Of a stretch of DNA of 64,000 bases, positions 27,329 through 36,533 are shown one piece after another. Position 1 is the stretch's first letter. Each line of letters begins with the position of its first letter. The translations under genes were made by a program, and so were the position numbers. The DNA comes from Streptomyces diastatochromogenes. Lineage in GTDB: Bacteria > Actinomycetota > Actinomycetes > Streptomycetales > Streptomycetaceae. The notes beneath the pieces were generated by a model. It ran no database searches, was not told the origin of the DNA, and saw only the letters and a list, made by a program, of their open reading frames with translations. The DNA lies in NCBI GenBank assembly GCA_026913215.1, contig JAPTYK010000001.1:6758001-6822000 (forward strand). Reading direction: 5' to 3'.

Positions 27329-28768
27329 ATGACACGAACGGTGGAAGACGAGCACACCTACGACGTGGTGGTGATCGGCGCGGGCCCGGTCGGAGAGAAC
27401 GTCGTCGACCGGGTGCGGGCGGGCGGCCTCACCGCGGCGATCGTGGAGAGCGAGCTGATCGGCGGCGAGTGCTCGTACTGGGCGTGCATGCCCAGCAAGG
27501 CGCTGCTCCGCCCCGCGATCGCCCGCTCGGACGCGCGAAAGGTCGCGGGCCTGCGGGAATCGGTCTACGGCCCGCTGGACGCGATGGAGGTCTTCGCCCA
27601 CCGGGACGCCGTCGTCGGCCACTGGAAGGACGACGGCCAGGTCGACTGGCTGGACTCGATCGGCGTACGGACCTTCCGGGGCACGGCCGGCTCCACGGGC
27701 CGCGCCGGGTGGAGGTCACGGGCCCCGAGGGCGAGCGGCACCTGCTCACCGCCCGGCACGCGGTCGCCGTCTGCACCGGCACCCGCGCGCTCCTCCCGGA
27801 GCTGCCGGGACTGCCCGCGGCGCATCCCTGGACCAGCCGCGAGGCGACCAGCTCCGACCGGGTCCCCGAGCGGCTCGTCGTGGTCGGCGGGGAGTGGTGG
27901 GCGTGGAGATGGCCACCGCGTACCAGGCCCTCGGCGCCAAGGTCACCCTGCTCGTACGGGGCGGGGGGCTGCTGCCGCGCATGGAGCCGTTCCTCGGCGA
28001 GCACGTGGCCGCCGCGCTCGCCTCGCGCGGCGCGGACATCCGCACCGGCGCCGCGGTGAGCGCGGTGGTGCGCGACGGGGAAGCGGCCCGGTCACCGTGG
28101 TCCTGGAGGGCGGCGACCACGTCGAGGGCGACGAGGTGCTCTTCGCGACGGGACGGAAGCCGCGCACCGAGGACATCGGCCTGGAGACGGTCGGCCTGAC
28201 GCCGGGTTCCTGGCTCGACGTCGACGACACCCTCAGGGTCGCCGGAAGCGACTGGCTCTACGCCGTCGGGGACGTCAACCACCGCGCCCTGATGACCCAT
28301 CAGGGCAAGTACCAGGCGCGGATCGCGGGCGCCGTGATCGCCGGCCGCGCGCGGGGCGGCGACGCCTCCCGGACACCGGGCGGTGGGCGCGCACGCGGCC
28401 ACCGCCGACCACGCCGCCGTCCCGCAGGTCGTGTTCAGCGACCCCGAGGCGGCGGCCGTCGGCTCAGCCTCGCCGAGGCGGAGCGGGCCGGGCGCCGGGT
28501 CCGGGCCGTGGACCTCGACATGCGGTCCGTCGCCGGGGCCGGCCTGTACGCCCAGGGGTACCGTGGGCACGCCCGGATGGTCGTCGACCTCGACCGGGAG
28601 GTGGTCCTCGGCGCCGCCTTCGTCGGGCCCGGCATCGGGGAGCTCCTCCACTCGGCGACGGTCGCCGTCGCGGGCGAGGTGCCGATCGCCCGCCTGTGGC
28701 ACGCCGTCCCCGCGTATCCGACGCTGAGCGAGGTGTGGCTGCGACTGCTGGAGGCCTATCGCGGCTGA
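27329..28768 (+). CDS. FAD-dependent pyridine nucleotide-disulfide reductase (Lpd-like), several frameshifts
   Basis: FAD motif YDVVVIGAGPVGENVVDR, redox disulfide GGECSYWACMPSKALLRP (CxxxxC), NAD motif VGVEMATAYQALGAKVTLLV, FAD motif SDWLYAVGDVNHRALMTHQG and dimer domain (AVPQVVFSDPEAAAVG) are all visible in three frames. Slips fall near 27705, 27895, 28085, 28375-28385 and 28465. The C-terminal active-site segment reads HAVPAYPTLSE: the His that normally precedes PTLSE in dihydrolipoamide dehydrogenases is Tyr. This makes classic lipoamide chemistry uncertain. A close paralogue lies at 38379. It is divergent from trxA, so the 121-bp gap controls both. Confidence 0.88.
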   Translation: MTRTVEDEHTYDVVVIGAGPVGENVVDRVRAGGLTAAIVESELIGGECSYWACMPSKALLRPAIARSDARKVAGLRESVYGPLDAMEVFAHRDAVVGHWKDDGQVDWLDSIGVRTFRGTAGSTGRAGWRSRAPRASGTCSPPGTRSPSAPAPARSSRSCRDCPRRIPGPAARRPAPTGSPSGSSWSAGSGGRGDGHRVPGPRRQGHPARTGRGAAAAHGAVPRRARGRRARLARRGHPHRRRGERGGARRGSGPVTVVLEGGDHVEGDEVLFATGRKPRTEDIGLETVGLTPGSWLDVDDTLRVAGSDWLYAVGDVNHRALMTHQGKYQARIAGAVIAGRARGGDASRTPGGGRARGHRRPRRRPAGRVQRPRGGGRRLSLAEAERAGRRVRAVDLDMRSVAGAGLYAQGYRGHARMVVDLDREVVLGAAFVGPGIGELLHSATVAVAGEVPIARLWHAVPAYPTLSEVWLRLLEAYRG

Positions 28769-28834
28769 ACGGCCTGAATTCTCACCGGGACTGACTCCGG
28801 GTCACTTCCGTCGGTCGCATCGGTGTTGAGGGGA

Positions 28835-29424
28835 TCAGTGCCCGCGCCGCCGAGCGCGCGGTCTCCAGGGCGGGCCGGGGTCCCGGCCCGGCTCCTGGCC
28901 CAGGACCATGCGGGTGCTCAACCCGTCGAGCAGGGCCAGGAGTTCGGAGGCGCGGGCGCCGGCGTCCAGCGGGGCGAAACGCCCGCGTGCCGCGCCCGCC
29001 GCGAGCAGGGACTCCAGGTCCTCCTGCCAGCCCGTGTCCAGTTCGGCCTGCGCCTCGCGGAGCGCGGCGTTGCCGGGGTGCGGGCCCAGAGCTCGATCCA
29101 CAGGGTCCAGCGCGGATCGCGCGGACCGCGCGGGAGGTAGAGCCGCAGGAAGAGGTCGAGCTTGCGCTCGGCCGTGAGCCGCCGGGCGAGCAGCGCGCGC
29201 CGCTCCTCGGCGAGCGCGGCCTCGCTCCAGCGGAGGGCGGCGAGCAGCAGCAGGTCCTTGCTGCCGAAGTAGTACAGGATGTGGCCGCCGCTGGTGCCGA
29301 GCCGTTCGGCCAGTGCCGACATGGTGAGGGAGGCGAGGCCGTCCTCGGCGATCGCCGTCATGGCCTCCTCCAGCATCCGTTCCTGGGTGACGTGTCCGTC
29401 CCGCCGTCGTGCCGCGCCTGCCAC
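28835..29424 (-). CDS. TetR-family repressor, one frameshift
   Basis: The N-terminal HTH is typical: MTAIAEDGLASLTMSALAER and LGTSGGHILYYFGSKDLLLL. The helical C-terminus reads RWTLWIELWARTPGNAALRE after one missing base near 29075, then LDTGWQEDLESLLAAGAARG. The start is a GTG at 29424. It is divergent from the NCS1 permease, and the 41-bp palindrome in the gap is its probable operator. The ligand should be the permease or amidohydrolase substrate. Confidence 0.88.
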
Positions 29425-29500
29425 CGCCGCCGTCCCCGTTCCGTGTCCCTGTGTGTTCCGCCGTGTCCGGAACCGACCTTAACCGCAAGCCGCCGGGGTC

Positions 29501-29529
29501 TTGACGTGGCCTGAATCCATCGCACATCT
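29501..29529 (+). promoter_or_regulatory. Promoter of the NCS1 permease operon
   Basis: TTGACG (29501-29506), 17-base spacer, ACATCT (29524-29529). The -10 overlaps the left arm of the palindrome and the start point falls inside it, so a bound TetR dimer would block initiation. Confidence 0.55.
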
Positions 29530-29566
29530 TGAATGCCGTTCTAAAACTTAGAACGGCATTCAAGAT
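29526..29566. promoter_or_regulatory. 41-bp perfect palindrome, likely TetR operator
   Basis: Two perfect 19-base arms (29526-29544 and 29548-29566) around AAC. The arm core GAATGCCGTTCTAA / TTAGAACGGCATTC resembles operators of TetR and BetI-like repressors. It lies between the TetR gene and the permease, 22 bases before the permease GTG. As RNA it would also form a very stable hairpin in the leader. Confidence 0.8.
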
Positions 29567-29588
29567 CGATCCGCGACAGGAGTGCGAT

Positions 29589-30992
29589 GTGCTCGAACAC
29601 GAGACGACGCCCGTGACCACCACGGTCCGGGCGGCGACCGACGAGGTCTTCCAGGTCGAGGAGCACGGGATCGACCCCATCCCCGACGCCGAGCGGCACG
29701 GCGGAGCCAAGGACGTCTTCTGGCTCTGGTTCGGCTCGAACCTCACCTTCACCTACGTCATCAACGGCGCCCTCGCCGTCGCCTTCGGGCTCTCCTTCTG
29801 GCAGGCCACCGGCGTCGTCGTGCTCGGCGGCCTCTCCTTCCTCGCCATCGGCGCGGCCGGACTCAGCGGCGTGCGCACCGGCACCGCCACCCTCGTCATC
29901 TCCCGCGCGGCCTTCGGACGGCGCGGAAACTGGCCCGCCGGCCTGCTGAACTGGATCGTCAGCATCGGCTACACCATCGTCAACACCGTGGTGGGCACCC
30001 TCGCCCTCGAAGCCTTCTTCAGCGACCTCGGCTGGCACGGCGGACACGCCGCCCGCGCCCTCGCGCTCGCCGTCACCCTCGCGCTGACCTTCGCCGTCGC
30101 CCTCTGGGGCCACGCCACCGTCCAGTTCGCCGAACGCTGGATGGCGTACGTCCTCGCCGTGGGCTTCGCCGCCCTGCTCGTCCTGGTCCTGCCCGGCGCC
30201 GACACCGCCGCCCCCGCCGCCGCGCCCGGCGCCTCCGGCTGGAGCCTCGCCTTCGTCGTCATGCTCGCCGGCCCCTTCTCGTACCTCCCCATGCCCGCCG
30301 ACTACACCCGCTACCTGCCCCGCACCACCAGCCTCAGGGCGATCACCTGGAGCGGCGCCCTCGGCGGCTTCGTCTCCTCCGTCGCCCTCGGCGTCGCCGG
30401 GGTGGCCGCCGCGACCCAGGTCGACATGACCGACGCCGTCGCGGGCACCGAGAGCCTCCTCCCCGGCTGGTTCCAGCCCCTCTTCCTCGCCCTGGTCCTC
30501 GGCGGCTCCGTCACCAACTCGATCATCACGCTCTACTCGTCGAGCCTGAACCTCCAGGTCCTCGGCATCCCCTGGAGCCGCGCCCGCGCCATCGTCATCA
30601 GCGCGGCCGTCACCGCCGTCGGCCCCTCGGCGCCCTCTTCCTCACCGACTTCACCACCTCCTGCTCTCCTTCCTCTCCTCCTGATCATCGTCTTCGCCCC
30701 CTGGGGCGGGGTCTTCCTCGCCGACATGGTGCTCCGCCGCTGCACCTACGACTCCGCGGGCCTGCACGCGGACACCGGCGGCGCCTACTGGTACCGCTCC
30801 GGCTGGCACCCGGCCGGGATGACCGCGCTCCTCGCGGGCCTCGCCTTCTCCGCGCTCACCTGCGACTCCGAGCTGTGGACCGGCCCCCTCGTCGCCCCGC
30901 TCGGCGGCGCGGACCTCACGCTCCTCGGTGCGGCCGTCTCCGCCCTGGTGTACGTGCTCCTCGCCCGCCGCACCGTCGCCCCCACCCCGTAA
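29589..30992 (+). CDS. NCS1-family nucleobase/hydantoin permease, local compensating frameshifts
   Basis: A 12-helix CodB/Fur-type permease. Motifs include DVFWLWFGSNLTFTYVINGA (TM1), FGRRGNWPAGLLNWIVSIGY (TM3), MLAGPFSYLPMPADYTRYLP (TM6) and SVTNSIITLYSSSLNLQVLG (TM8). The family imports cytosine, purines, allantoin or hydantoins with H+ or Na+. At 30625-30680 another frame gives GALFLTDFTT and LLSFLSS, so paired indels are likely there. The GTG at 29589 has AGGAG six bases upstream. The amidohydrolase follows after 31 bases, which suggests import and deamination or ring opening of one substrate. Confidence 0.9.
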   Translation: MLEHETTPVTTTVRAATDEVFQVEEHGIDPIPDAERHGGAKDVFWLWFGSNLTFTYVINGALAVAFGLSFWQATGVVVLGGLSFLAIGAAGLSGVRTGTATLVISRAAFGRRGNWPAGLLNWIVSIGYTIVNTVVGTLALEAFFSDLGWHGGHAARALALAVTLALTFAVALWGHATVQFAERWMAYVLAVGFAALLVLVLPGADTAAPAAAPGASGWSLAFVVMLAGPFSYLPMPADYTRYLPRTTSLRAITWSGALGGFVSSVALGVAGVAAATQVDMTDAVAGTESLLPGWFQPLFLALVLGGSVTNSIITLYSSSLNLQVLGIPWSRARAIVISAAVTAVGPSAPSSSPTSPPPALLPLLLIIVFAPWGGVFLADMVLRRCTYDSAGLHADTGGAYWYRSGWHPAGMTALLAGLAFSALTCDSELWTGPLVAPLGGADLTLLGAAVSALVYVLLARRTVAPTP

Positions 30993-31023
30993 CCCCTCCC
31001 GTACGACACCGGAGTCCCACCCC

Positions 31024-32682
31024 ATGAACCGCACCGCCCCTGCCGACCTCGTCCTCACCGGGGCCCGCATCCACACCGTCGACCCGGAGCTCCCGAGGCC
31101 CAGGCGCTCGCCGTCCGCGCCGGGCGCCTCGTCTGGATCGGCCCCGACGCCGAAGCGGCCGCCTGGACCGGCCCCGGCACCCGCATCCTCGACGCCGGCG
31201 GACGGCTCGTCCTGCCCGGCTTCGTCGACGCCCACAACCACGTCCGCCTCGGCTCCGACGACGCCTGCGTCCAGCTCGCCGGGGTCCGCACCCTCGACGC
31301 GATCCACGCCCGCATCCGCGCCTGGCACGAGGCCCACCCGGACGCCGACTGGATCGAGGCCGAGGCCTTCGACTACTCCGCGATCCCCGACGGACGGATG
31401 CCCACCGCCGCCGACCTCGACCCGGCCACCGGGGACACCCCCGCCTTCGTCCTCAGCTACGACGTCCACACCGCCTGGCTCAACACCGCCGCCCTCCGGG
31501 CCCTCGGCGTCGACCGCGACCACACCGAGCTGCCCTTCGGGCGGGCCGTCACCGACCCCGCCACCGGCGAGCCCACCGGATTCGTCAAGGACTTCGCCGT
31601 CAAGGGCCTCTCCCGCGAGGGCCACCGCGCCCTGCGCGAGCTCGGCCTGCCCTGGGCCTCGCCCGACCGGCAGTACGGGCGCCTCGCCAAGAGCCTGGAC
31701 GACGCCATCGGCTACGGCATCACCACCGTCGTCGAACCGCAGAACTCCTCGACGACCTCGCCCTCTTCGAGCGCGCCCGCGCCGAGGGCCGGCTCCGCTC
31801 CCGGATCGTCGCCGCGCTCTTCCACCCGCGCGGCACCACCGAGGCCGACCTCGCCGCCTTCGAGGCGGCCGCCGGCGCGTACGCCGACGACCGGCTGCGG
31901 GTCGGCCCGCTCAAGCTGTACATCGACGACGTCGTCGAGCCCCGCACCGCCGCCCTCCTGGAGCCGTACGCCGGCTGCTCCCACCACCGCGGCGACACCT
32001 TCTACCCGCCCGAGGAGTTCGCCGAGCTGCTCACCCGGCTCGACGCGCGCGGCTTCCAGTGCTTCGTCCACGCCACCGGCGACCGGGGCATCCGCACGGT
32101 CCTCGACGCCGTCGAGCGGGCCCGCGCCGTCAACGGGCCGCGCGACGCCCGCCACCAGGTCGTCCACGTCGAGTGCCTCGACCCGGCCGACACCCGCGCT
32201 TCGCCGAACTCGGCGTCGTCGCCTGCATGCAGCCCCGGCACGCCGCCCCCGACATCGCGGGACCCGGCCAGGACTGGGCCGAGAACGTCGGCCCCGAGCG
32301 CTGGCACAAGGCCTGGCCGCTGCGCAGCCTGCACGCGGCCGGCGCGGTCCTCGCCCTCTCCAGCGACTGGAACGTCGCCGAGATGGACCCCATGGTCGGC
32401 ATCCACGCCGCCGTCACCCGCCGTCCGCCCGGCGGCGGCGAGGCCTGGACGGCGGGCGAGACGATCGACGTCGCGACCGCCGTCGAGGGCTACACGATGG
32501 GCTCGGCCCACGCCAACTTCCTGGAGCACGAGCGGGGCTCCCTGACGGTCGGCAAGCTGGCCGACTTCGTCGTCCTCTCCCGCGACATCCTCCGGATCGC
32601 GCCCGAGGAGATCCCGGGCACGGTGGCGGAGACGGTCGTGGTGGGCGGCGAGGTGGTCGTGGACCGGCGGGCCGGGGCGTAG
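31024..32682 (+). CDS. Amidohydrolase family 3 (YtcJ-like) enzyme, three frameshifts
   Basis: A ~550-residue metal-dependent hydrolase. Metal ligands: LPGFVDAHNHVRLGSDDA (HxH), FVHATGDRGIRTVLDAVERA, HQVVHVECLDPAD and LALSSDWNVAEMDPMVGI. The N-terminal (ADLVLTGARIHTVDPELP) and C-terminal (GSLTVGKLADFVVLSRDI) parts form the composite beta-sandwich. Frames shift near 31095, 31745 and 32200. It is in one transcription unit with the NCS1 permease. Family 3 members hydrolyse N-acyl or formamide bonds; the substrate here is inferred only from the permease. A second YtcJ-like gene lies at 41757. Confidence 0.88.
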   Translation: MNRTAPADLVLTGARIHTVDPELPRPRRSPSAPGASSGSAPTPKRPPGPAPAPASSTPADGSSCPASSTPTTTSASAPTTPASSSPGSAPSTRSTPASAPGTRPTRTPTGSRPRPSTTPRSPTDGCPPPPTSTRPPGTPPPSSSATTSTPPGSTPPPSGPSASTATTPSCPSGGPSPTPPPASPPDSSRTSPSRASPARATAPCASSACPGPRPTGSTGASPRAWTTPSATASPPSSNRRTPRRPRPLRARPRRGPAPLPDRRRALPPARHHRGRPRRLRGGRRRVRRRPAAGRPAQAVHRRRRRAPHRRPPGAVRRLLPPPRRHLLPARGVRRAAHPARRARLPVLRPRHRRPGHPHGPRRRRAGPRRQRAARRPPPGRPRRVPRPGRHPRFAELGVVACMQPRHAAPDIAGPGQDWAENVGPERWHKAWPLRSLHAAGAVLALSSDWNVAEMDPMVGIHAAVTRRPPGGGEAWTAGETIDVATAVEGYTMGSAHANFLEHERGSLTVGKLADFVVLSRDILRIAPEEIPGTVAETVVVGGEVVVDRRAGA

Positions 32683-32688
32683 GGCCCC

Positions 32689-33571
32689 TCAGTGGCCCCT
32701 GGACTCCACCGCCATCCGCCGCTCGAAGCGGCGGCCCGCGTCACGCGACTCGTACACCCCGTCCCCGGTGGCGACGAGCAGTCTGCGGGCGTCCACGGCG
32801 GTGAGCGCCTGCGGGCGCCGCCCGGGACGGCGGCGACCCGCGTCCAGGAGGCGCCCCGTCCGTCCCCGGTAGAGGACGCCGTCGGGGTCGATGCCGTAGA
32901 GGGCGTCGGGGGCGGCCCAGGAGACGTAGGCGAGGACCCGTCCGGCGGCGGGCGCGAAGGTCCGGCCGCCGTCCGTGGAGCGGACCACGCCGGTCTCGGT
33001 GGTGGCCAGGACGGTGCCGGGGGCGGTGGGGGAGACGGCGATGTCGAGGGCGCGCAGCGCGGCGCGGTCCTCCCAGGTCATGCCGTCGGCGCTGACCCGC
33101 AGCAGGCCCTCGGCGCTGTCGTAGCCGTAGACGGTGGCGTCGGACGCGGTGTCGAGGGCGTGGAAGTCGACCTTCCCCGCGAGGGACTTCTCCCGCCAGG
33201 TGCGGCCGGAGTCCGTCGACACGACGAGCCCGAGGTCGGCGGCCCCGCCGGTGCCGGGCGCCGGGTGCCCGCTGGCGAGGAAGTCGCCCTCGCGGTGACG
33301 GTGAAGCCCATGAAGTCGTCGCGCCGGTCGCCGACGAGCCGCGGCCGCCGTCGGCGTCCGGGCTGTGGACGCCCTGGTGGGTGGCGACGTAGAGGGTGTC
33401 GCCGCGCAGTCCGAGGCCGTGGATGTGGCTGAGGGCGGAGGTGTCGGGGGTGCCTGGGGTGTCGGAGGCGTCGGAGGCGTTTGGGGTGGAGTCCCCGGAG
33501 CAGGCGGTGAGGGTCAGGGCGAGGGCGGCAGCGGCGGCGGTGGCCGCGAGGCGCGGGAAGTACCGGTTCAT
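32689..33571 (-). CDS. BNR-repeat (exo-alpha-sialidase/F510_1955-like) lipoprotein, two frameshifts
   Basis: A lipoprotein signal (ALTLTACSG) precedes a beta-propeller: LSHIHGLGLRGDTLYVATHQ, GVHSPDADGG, TDSGRTWREKSLAGKVDFHA, VYGYDSAEGLLRVSADGMTW, GVVRSTDGGRTFAPAAGRVL and VYESRDAGRRFERRM. SxDxGxxW/F units are Asp-box (BNR) repeats. The family is annotated as glycosyl hydrolase-like, but no catalytic residues are evident. Slips lie near 33345 and 33285. It is the most downstream gene of a minus-strand group with DUF305 and DUF6153 genes. Confidence 0.82.
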
Positions 33572-33662
33572 CGTTCTTTCGCGAGGGGGTGCGGGGGTAC
33601 GTCGAGGGGGCGGCCCGCCCCGCCGGGGGACGGGCCGCCGGGAGCCGGATCGGCGTGCCGGG

Positions 33663-34306
33663 TCAGAGCCGGTCGAGGATCTTCTTCAGCTGGGCGACCT
33701 CGGCGGACTGGGTCCGCACGACGTCGTCGGCGAGCTTCCTGGCCGTGGCGTTGCCGCCGCTCCGCTGCTCGTCCTTCGCCATGGCGACGGCGCCGTCGTG
33801 GTGGGCGATCATCAGCTCCGCGAACTTGCGGTCGAAGGCCTTGCCCCGGGTGGCGGCCAGGTCCTTCATGTCCTGCTCGGACATCATCCCGGTCATGCCG
33901 CCGTGGTTCATCGCGGGCGACTCGGGCTCGCCCCAGCCCTTCAGCCAGGCCTTCATCTTCCGGATCTCCGGGTCCTGGGCCCGCTCGACGGCGGCGACCA
34001 GCTTCTTGACCTCGGGGTCCTCGGCCCGGCCGTCGGCGAGCTTCGCCATCTCCAGGGCCTGCTGGTGGTGGGGATCATCATCTGCGCGAACATGACGTCC
34101 GCGTCGTTGAAGGCGCCGGGCGCGCCGCCCCGGCACCGCCCTCCGGCGCGGTGGTGGAGGGGAGACGGTGACGGTCGCGGGGCGCTGCCGCGGTCCGACC
34201 CGCTCCCGCCGTCGTCCGTGCCGCAGGCGGCGAGCAGGAGCCCGGCCGCGGTGACGGCGCCGGCGAGGGCGAACTTCCGGGTGGTGCGGTGGGTGAAGGC
34301 ACGCAT
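33663..34306 (-). CDS. DUF305 lipoprotein, one frameshift
   Basis: A lipoprotein signal (LLLAACGTDDG) is followed by a linker and a ferritin-like DUF305 domain. Its hallmark repeats are DVMFAQMMI + PHHQQALEMAKLA (joined after one missing base near 34070) and FAELMIAHHDGAVAMAKDE. A Met-rich loop (MNHGGMTGMMSEQDM) lies between them. DUF305 proteins are often found with copper-handling genes, and His/Met richness fits metal binding, but this is inference. It sits between the DUF6153 and BNR genes on one strand. Confidence 0.88.
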
Positions 34307-34411
34307 GTGGGTGATACCTCGTGTGCTGTTCGTACGTACGGAGTACGCGTACGGAAAGGGCGGGCCGAAACGTTCACGGGCAGCGCGGGCGCGCCCGCGG
34401 CGGCGTACGGC

Positions 34412-34856
34412 CTAGATCCGCAGGACGGACAGCTGGGCGAGGTCGGGGGCCGGCGCGGCGGGGCGTGCGGGCCGAGCGCGGGCGTGAGCCGCGCGAGGAG
34501 GACGGCGAGCCAGTCGGGCGGCGTCCGAGCGCGGCCCGGACGAGCCCCGCGAGCAGCCAGGCGCCGAGGACGGCCACGCAGAGGGTGGTCATGTCCATCC
34601 CCGCGCCCGGCTCGTGCCGGGCGTCGGAGCTGTCGCCGTGGTGCGGGGCGGCGGCCGCGGCGCGGCGACTTGCGGCGCGGCGGCCTGCGCCGGGGCGCCG
34701 TGGTGCGGGGCGGAAGCGGTGTCCATGCCGCCGCCGGAGCCCTCGGGTGGCCCACCGCGTGCATGAGGAACACCCGAGCGCGAGCACGACGACGAGCAGG
34801 AGGTGCCCGATGGCACCTCCCGCTCGTCTGCCGCGTTCCGCTCGGTGTGCGCGCAC
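34412..34856 (-). CDS. DUF6153-like small membrane protein, several frameshifts
   Basis: The protein opens with a basic segment and a hydrophobic helix (GHLLLVVVLALG), a His in FLMHAVGHP, a His/Ala/Pro-rich linker, then a second helix (TTLCVAVLGAWLLAGLVRAA). It ends PDLAQLSVLRI at the stop 34412-34414. Several slips between 34490 and 34770 distribute these parts over three frames. The two-helix layout with the LSVLRI end fits DUF6153. Function unknown; it is grouped with DUF305 and BNR lipoprotein genes. Confidence 0.65.
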
Positions 34857-34908
34857 GATTCAGGACCTCCCGGCCCCGACCATACCGTGCGGGGGTATCA
34901 GTGGCGCG

Positions 34909-35253
34909 TCAGGACAGGGTCTCGCCCGTCATGGCGGCGGCCATCCGCAGGTGCGGCGCGGCCTCGTCCGGGCGGCCCTGGCGCTCCAGGGTGCGCCCGA
35001 GCATCAGCCGGGCGTAGTGCTCGACCGGGTCGCGGTCCAGGATCGCGCGCAGCTCGGTCTCGGCGCGGGAGAGCTGCGCGGAGTGGTAGTAGGCACGGGC
35101 GAGGAGGAGCCGCTGGGCGGTCTGCTCCGGGTGCTCGGCGACGAGGCCGCTCAGGATGCGGATGGCCGTTCCGTACTCCTTGGCGTCGAAGAACAGCTGC
35201 GCCCGGTCCCACCGCTCTCCGGCCGTTCCGAACTCGTAGTACGTGTCGCTCAC
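34909..35253 (-). CDS. Tetratricopeptide-repeat protein
   Basis: Intact, 114 residues, start GTG at 35253. Three TPR-like helix pairs: WDRAQLFFDAKEYGTAIRIL, AQRLLLARAYYHSAQLSRAE and ARLMLGRTLERQGRPDEAAP. TPRs mediate protein contacts, so this is probably a small adaptor. It is divergent from the pirin gene with a 118-bp gap. Confidence 0.85.
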   Translation of the reverse strand: MSDTYYEFGTAGERWDRAQLFFDAKEYGTAIRILSGLVAEHPEQTAQRLLLARAYYHSAQLSRAETELRAILDRDPVEHYARLMLGRTLERQGRPDEAAPHLRMAAAMTGETLS

Positions 35254-35371
35254 TTGCTCTCCCTTTCCAGAGCTCCGGATCTGTCACCCTGTGGGGTGGT
35301 CGACCAGGTCAACACCGCCGATCAGTTGAACATTCCACCATTGAGCATGTCATCGAGGATGGACGGGCACC

Positions 35372-36335
35372 ATGAGCAATCTCGATCGCCAGGCCGCGCT
35401 GACCGTGTGCGGCGGACGCGGCTTCGTCGTCGCCGAACCGGTGCGGGAGCTCCTCAGCCCCCGCCGCGTCCAGCTCGGCGAGTCGACCGAGGTCCGCAGG
35501 CTGCTCCCGAACCTGGGCCGGCGCATGGTCGGGGCCTGGGCCTTCGTCGACCACTACGGCCCCGACGACATCGCCGACGAACCCGGCATGCAGGTCCCGC
35601 CCCACCCGCACATGGGGCTGCAGACCGTCAGCTGGCTCCACGAGGGCGAGGTGCTGCACCGCGACTCCACCGGCAGCCTCCAGACGATCCGCCCCCGCGA
35701 ACTGGGCCTCATGACCTCCGGCCGGGCGATCTCCCACTCGGAGGAGAGCCCCCGCCCGCACGCCCGCCTCCTGCACGGCGCACAGCTCTGGGTCGCCCTC
35801 CCGACGCCCACCGGCACATCGAACCCCACTTCCAGCACCACGCCGAACTCCCGCGGGTCACCGCGCCCGGCCTCACCGCCACGGTGATCCTCGGCACCCT
35901 CGACGGCGCCGCCTCGCCCGGCACGACGTACTCCCCGCTCGTCGGCGCCGACCTCGCCCTGACGGCGGGGACGGAGACGAACCTGCCCCTGGAGCCCGAC
36001 TTCGAGTACGCGGTCCTCGCCATGTCCGGCGAGGCCCACGTCGACGGCGTCCCCGTCCTCCCCGGCTCCATGCTCTACCTCGGCTGCGGCCGCACCGAGC
36101 TCCCCCTCCGCGCCCTCTCGGACGCCGGCCTGATGCTCCTCGGCGGCGAGCCCTTCGAGGAGGAGATCGTCATGTGGTGGAACTTCATCGGCCGCACGGA
36201 CGACGAGATCCGCGTCGCCCGCGAGCAGTGGACGGCGGGCGACCGCTTCGGCGAGGTGAAGGGCTACGACGGCGACCGCCTGGACGCGCCGGAGGTCCCG
36301 GCGACGCAGCTGAAGGCGCGGGGCGGGTGCGCTGA
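35372..36335 (+). CDS. Pirin family protein (cupin), two frameshifts
   Basis: The pirin N-domain is clear: FVDHYGPDDIADEPGMQVPP and HPHMGLQTVSWLHEGEVLHR with the metal-binding His residues, then HSEESPRPHARLLHGAQLWV. One lost base near 35815 leads to RHIEPHFQHHAELPRVTAPG, FEYAVLAMSGEAHVDGVPVL and the C-terminal MWWNFIGRTDDEIRVAREQW. The true stop is probably 36333-36335 after a missing G near 36326; as written the frame runs on to 36474. Pirins are iron cupins with quercetinase or redox-sensing roles. Confidence 0.88.
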
Positions 36336-36533
36336 GCCGGTCTTTCCTCCGGCCGGGGCGGGAGGCGGGGTGGGCGCGGCGGTCGCTCCGGGCGGCGGTG
36401 TCCGCTTGTGCGCTGTCGTGCCAACCCCTGGGCGCGGGAGGTCAACTCGGCCGGTCGGGTCGCTCGTAGCTTGAGGAAGTGCCGGGCCGCGGAGGCGGCG
36501 GGCACGTTTCCGACGGTTTCGAAAGGACCCCTC

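Noticed and set aside
36336..36474. A C-terminal extension of pirin rich in Gly/Pro
   Set aside because: One missing G near 36326 restores the normal pirin stop at 36333-36335; the extension is read-through.
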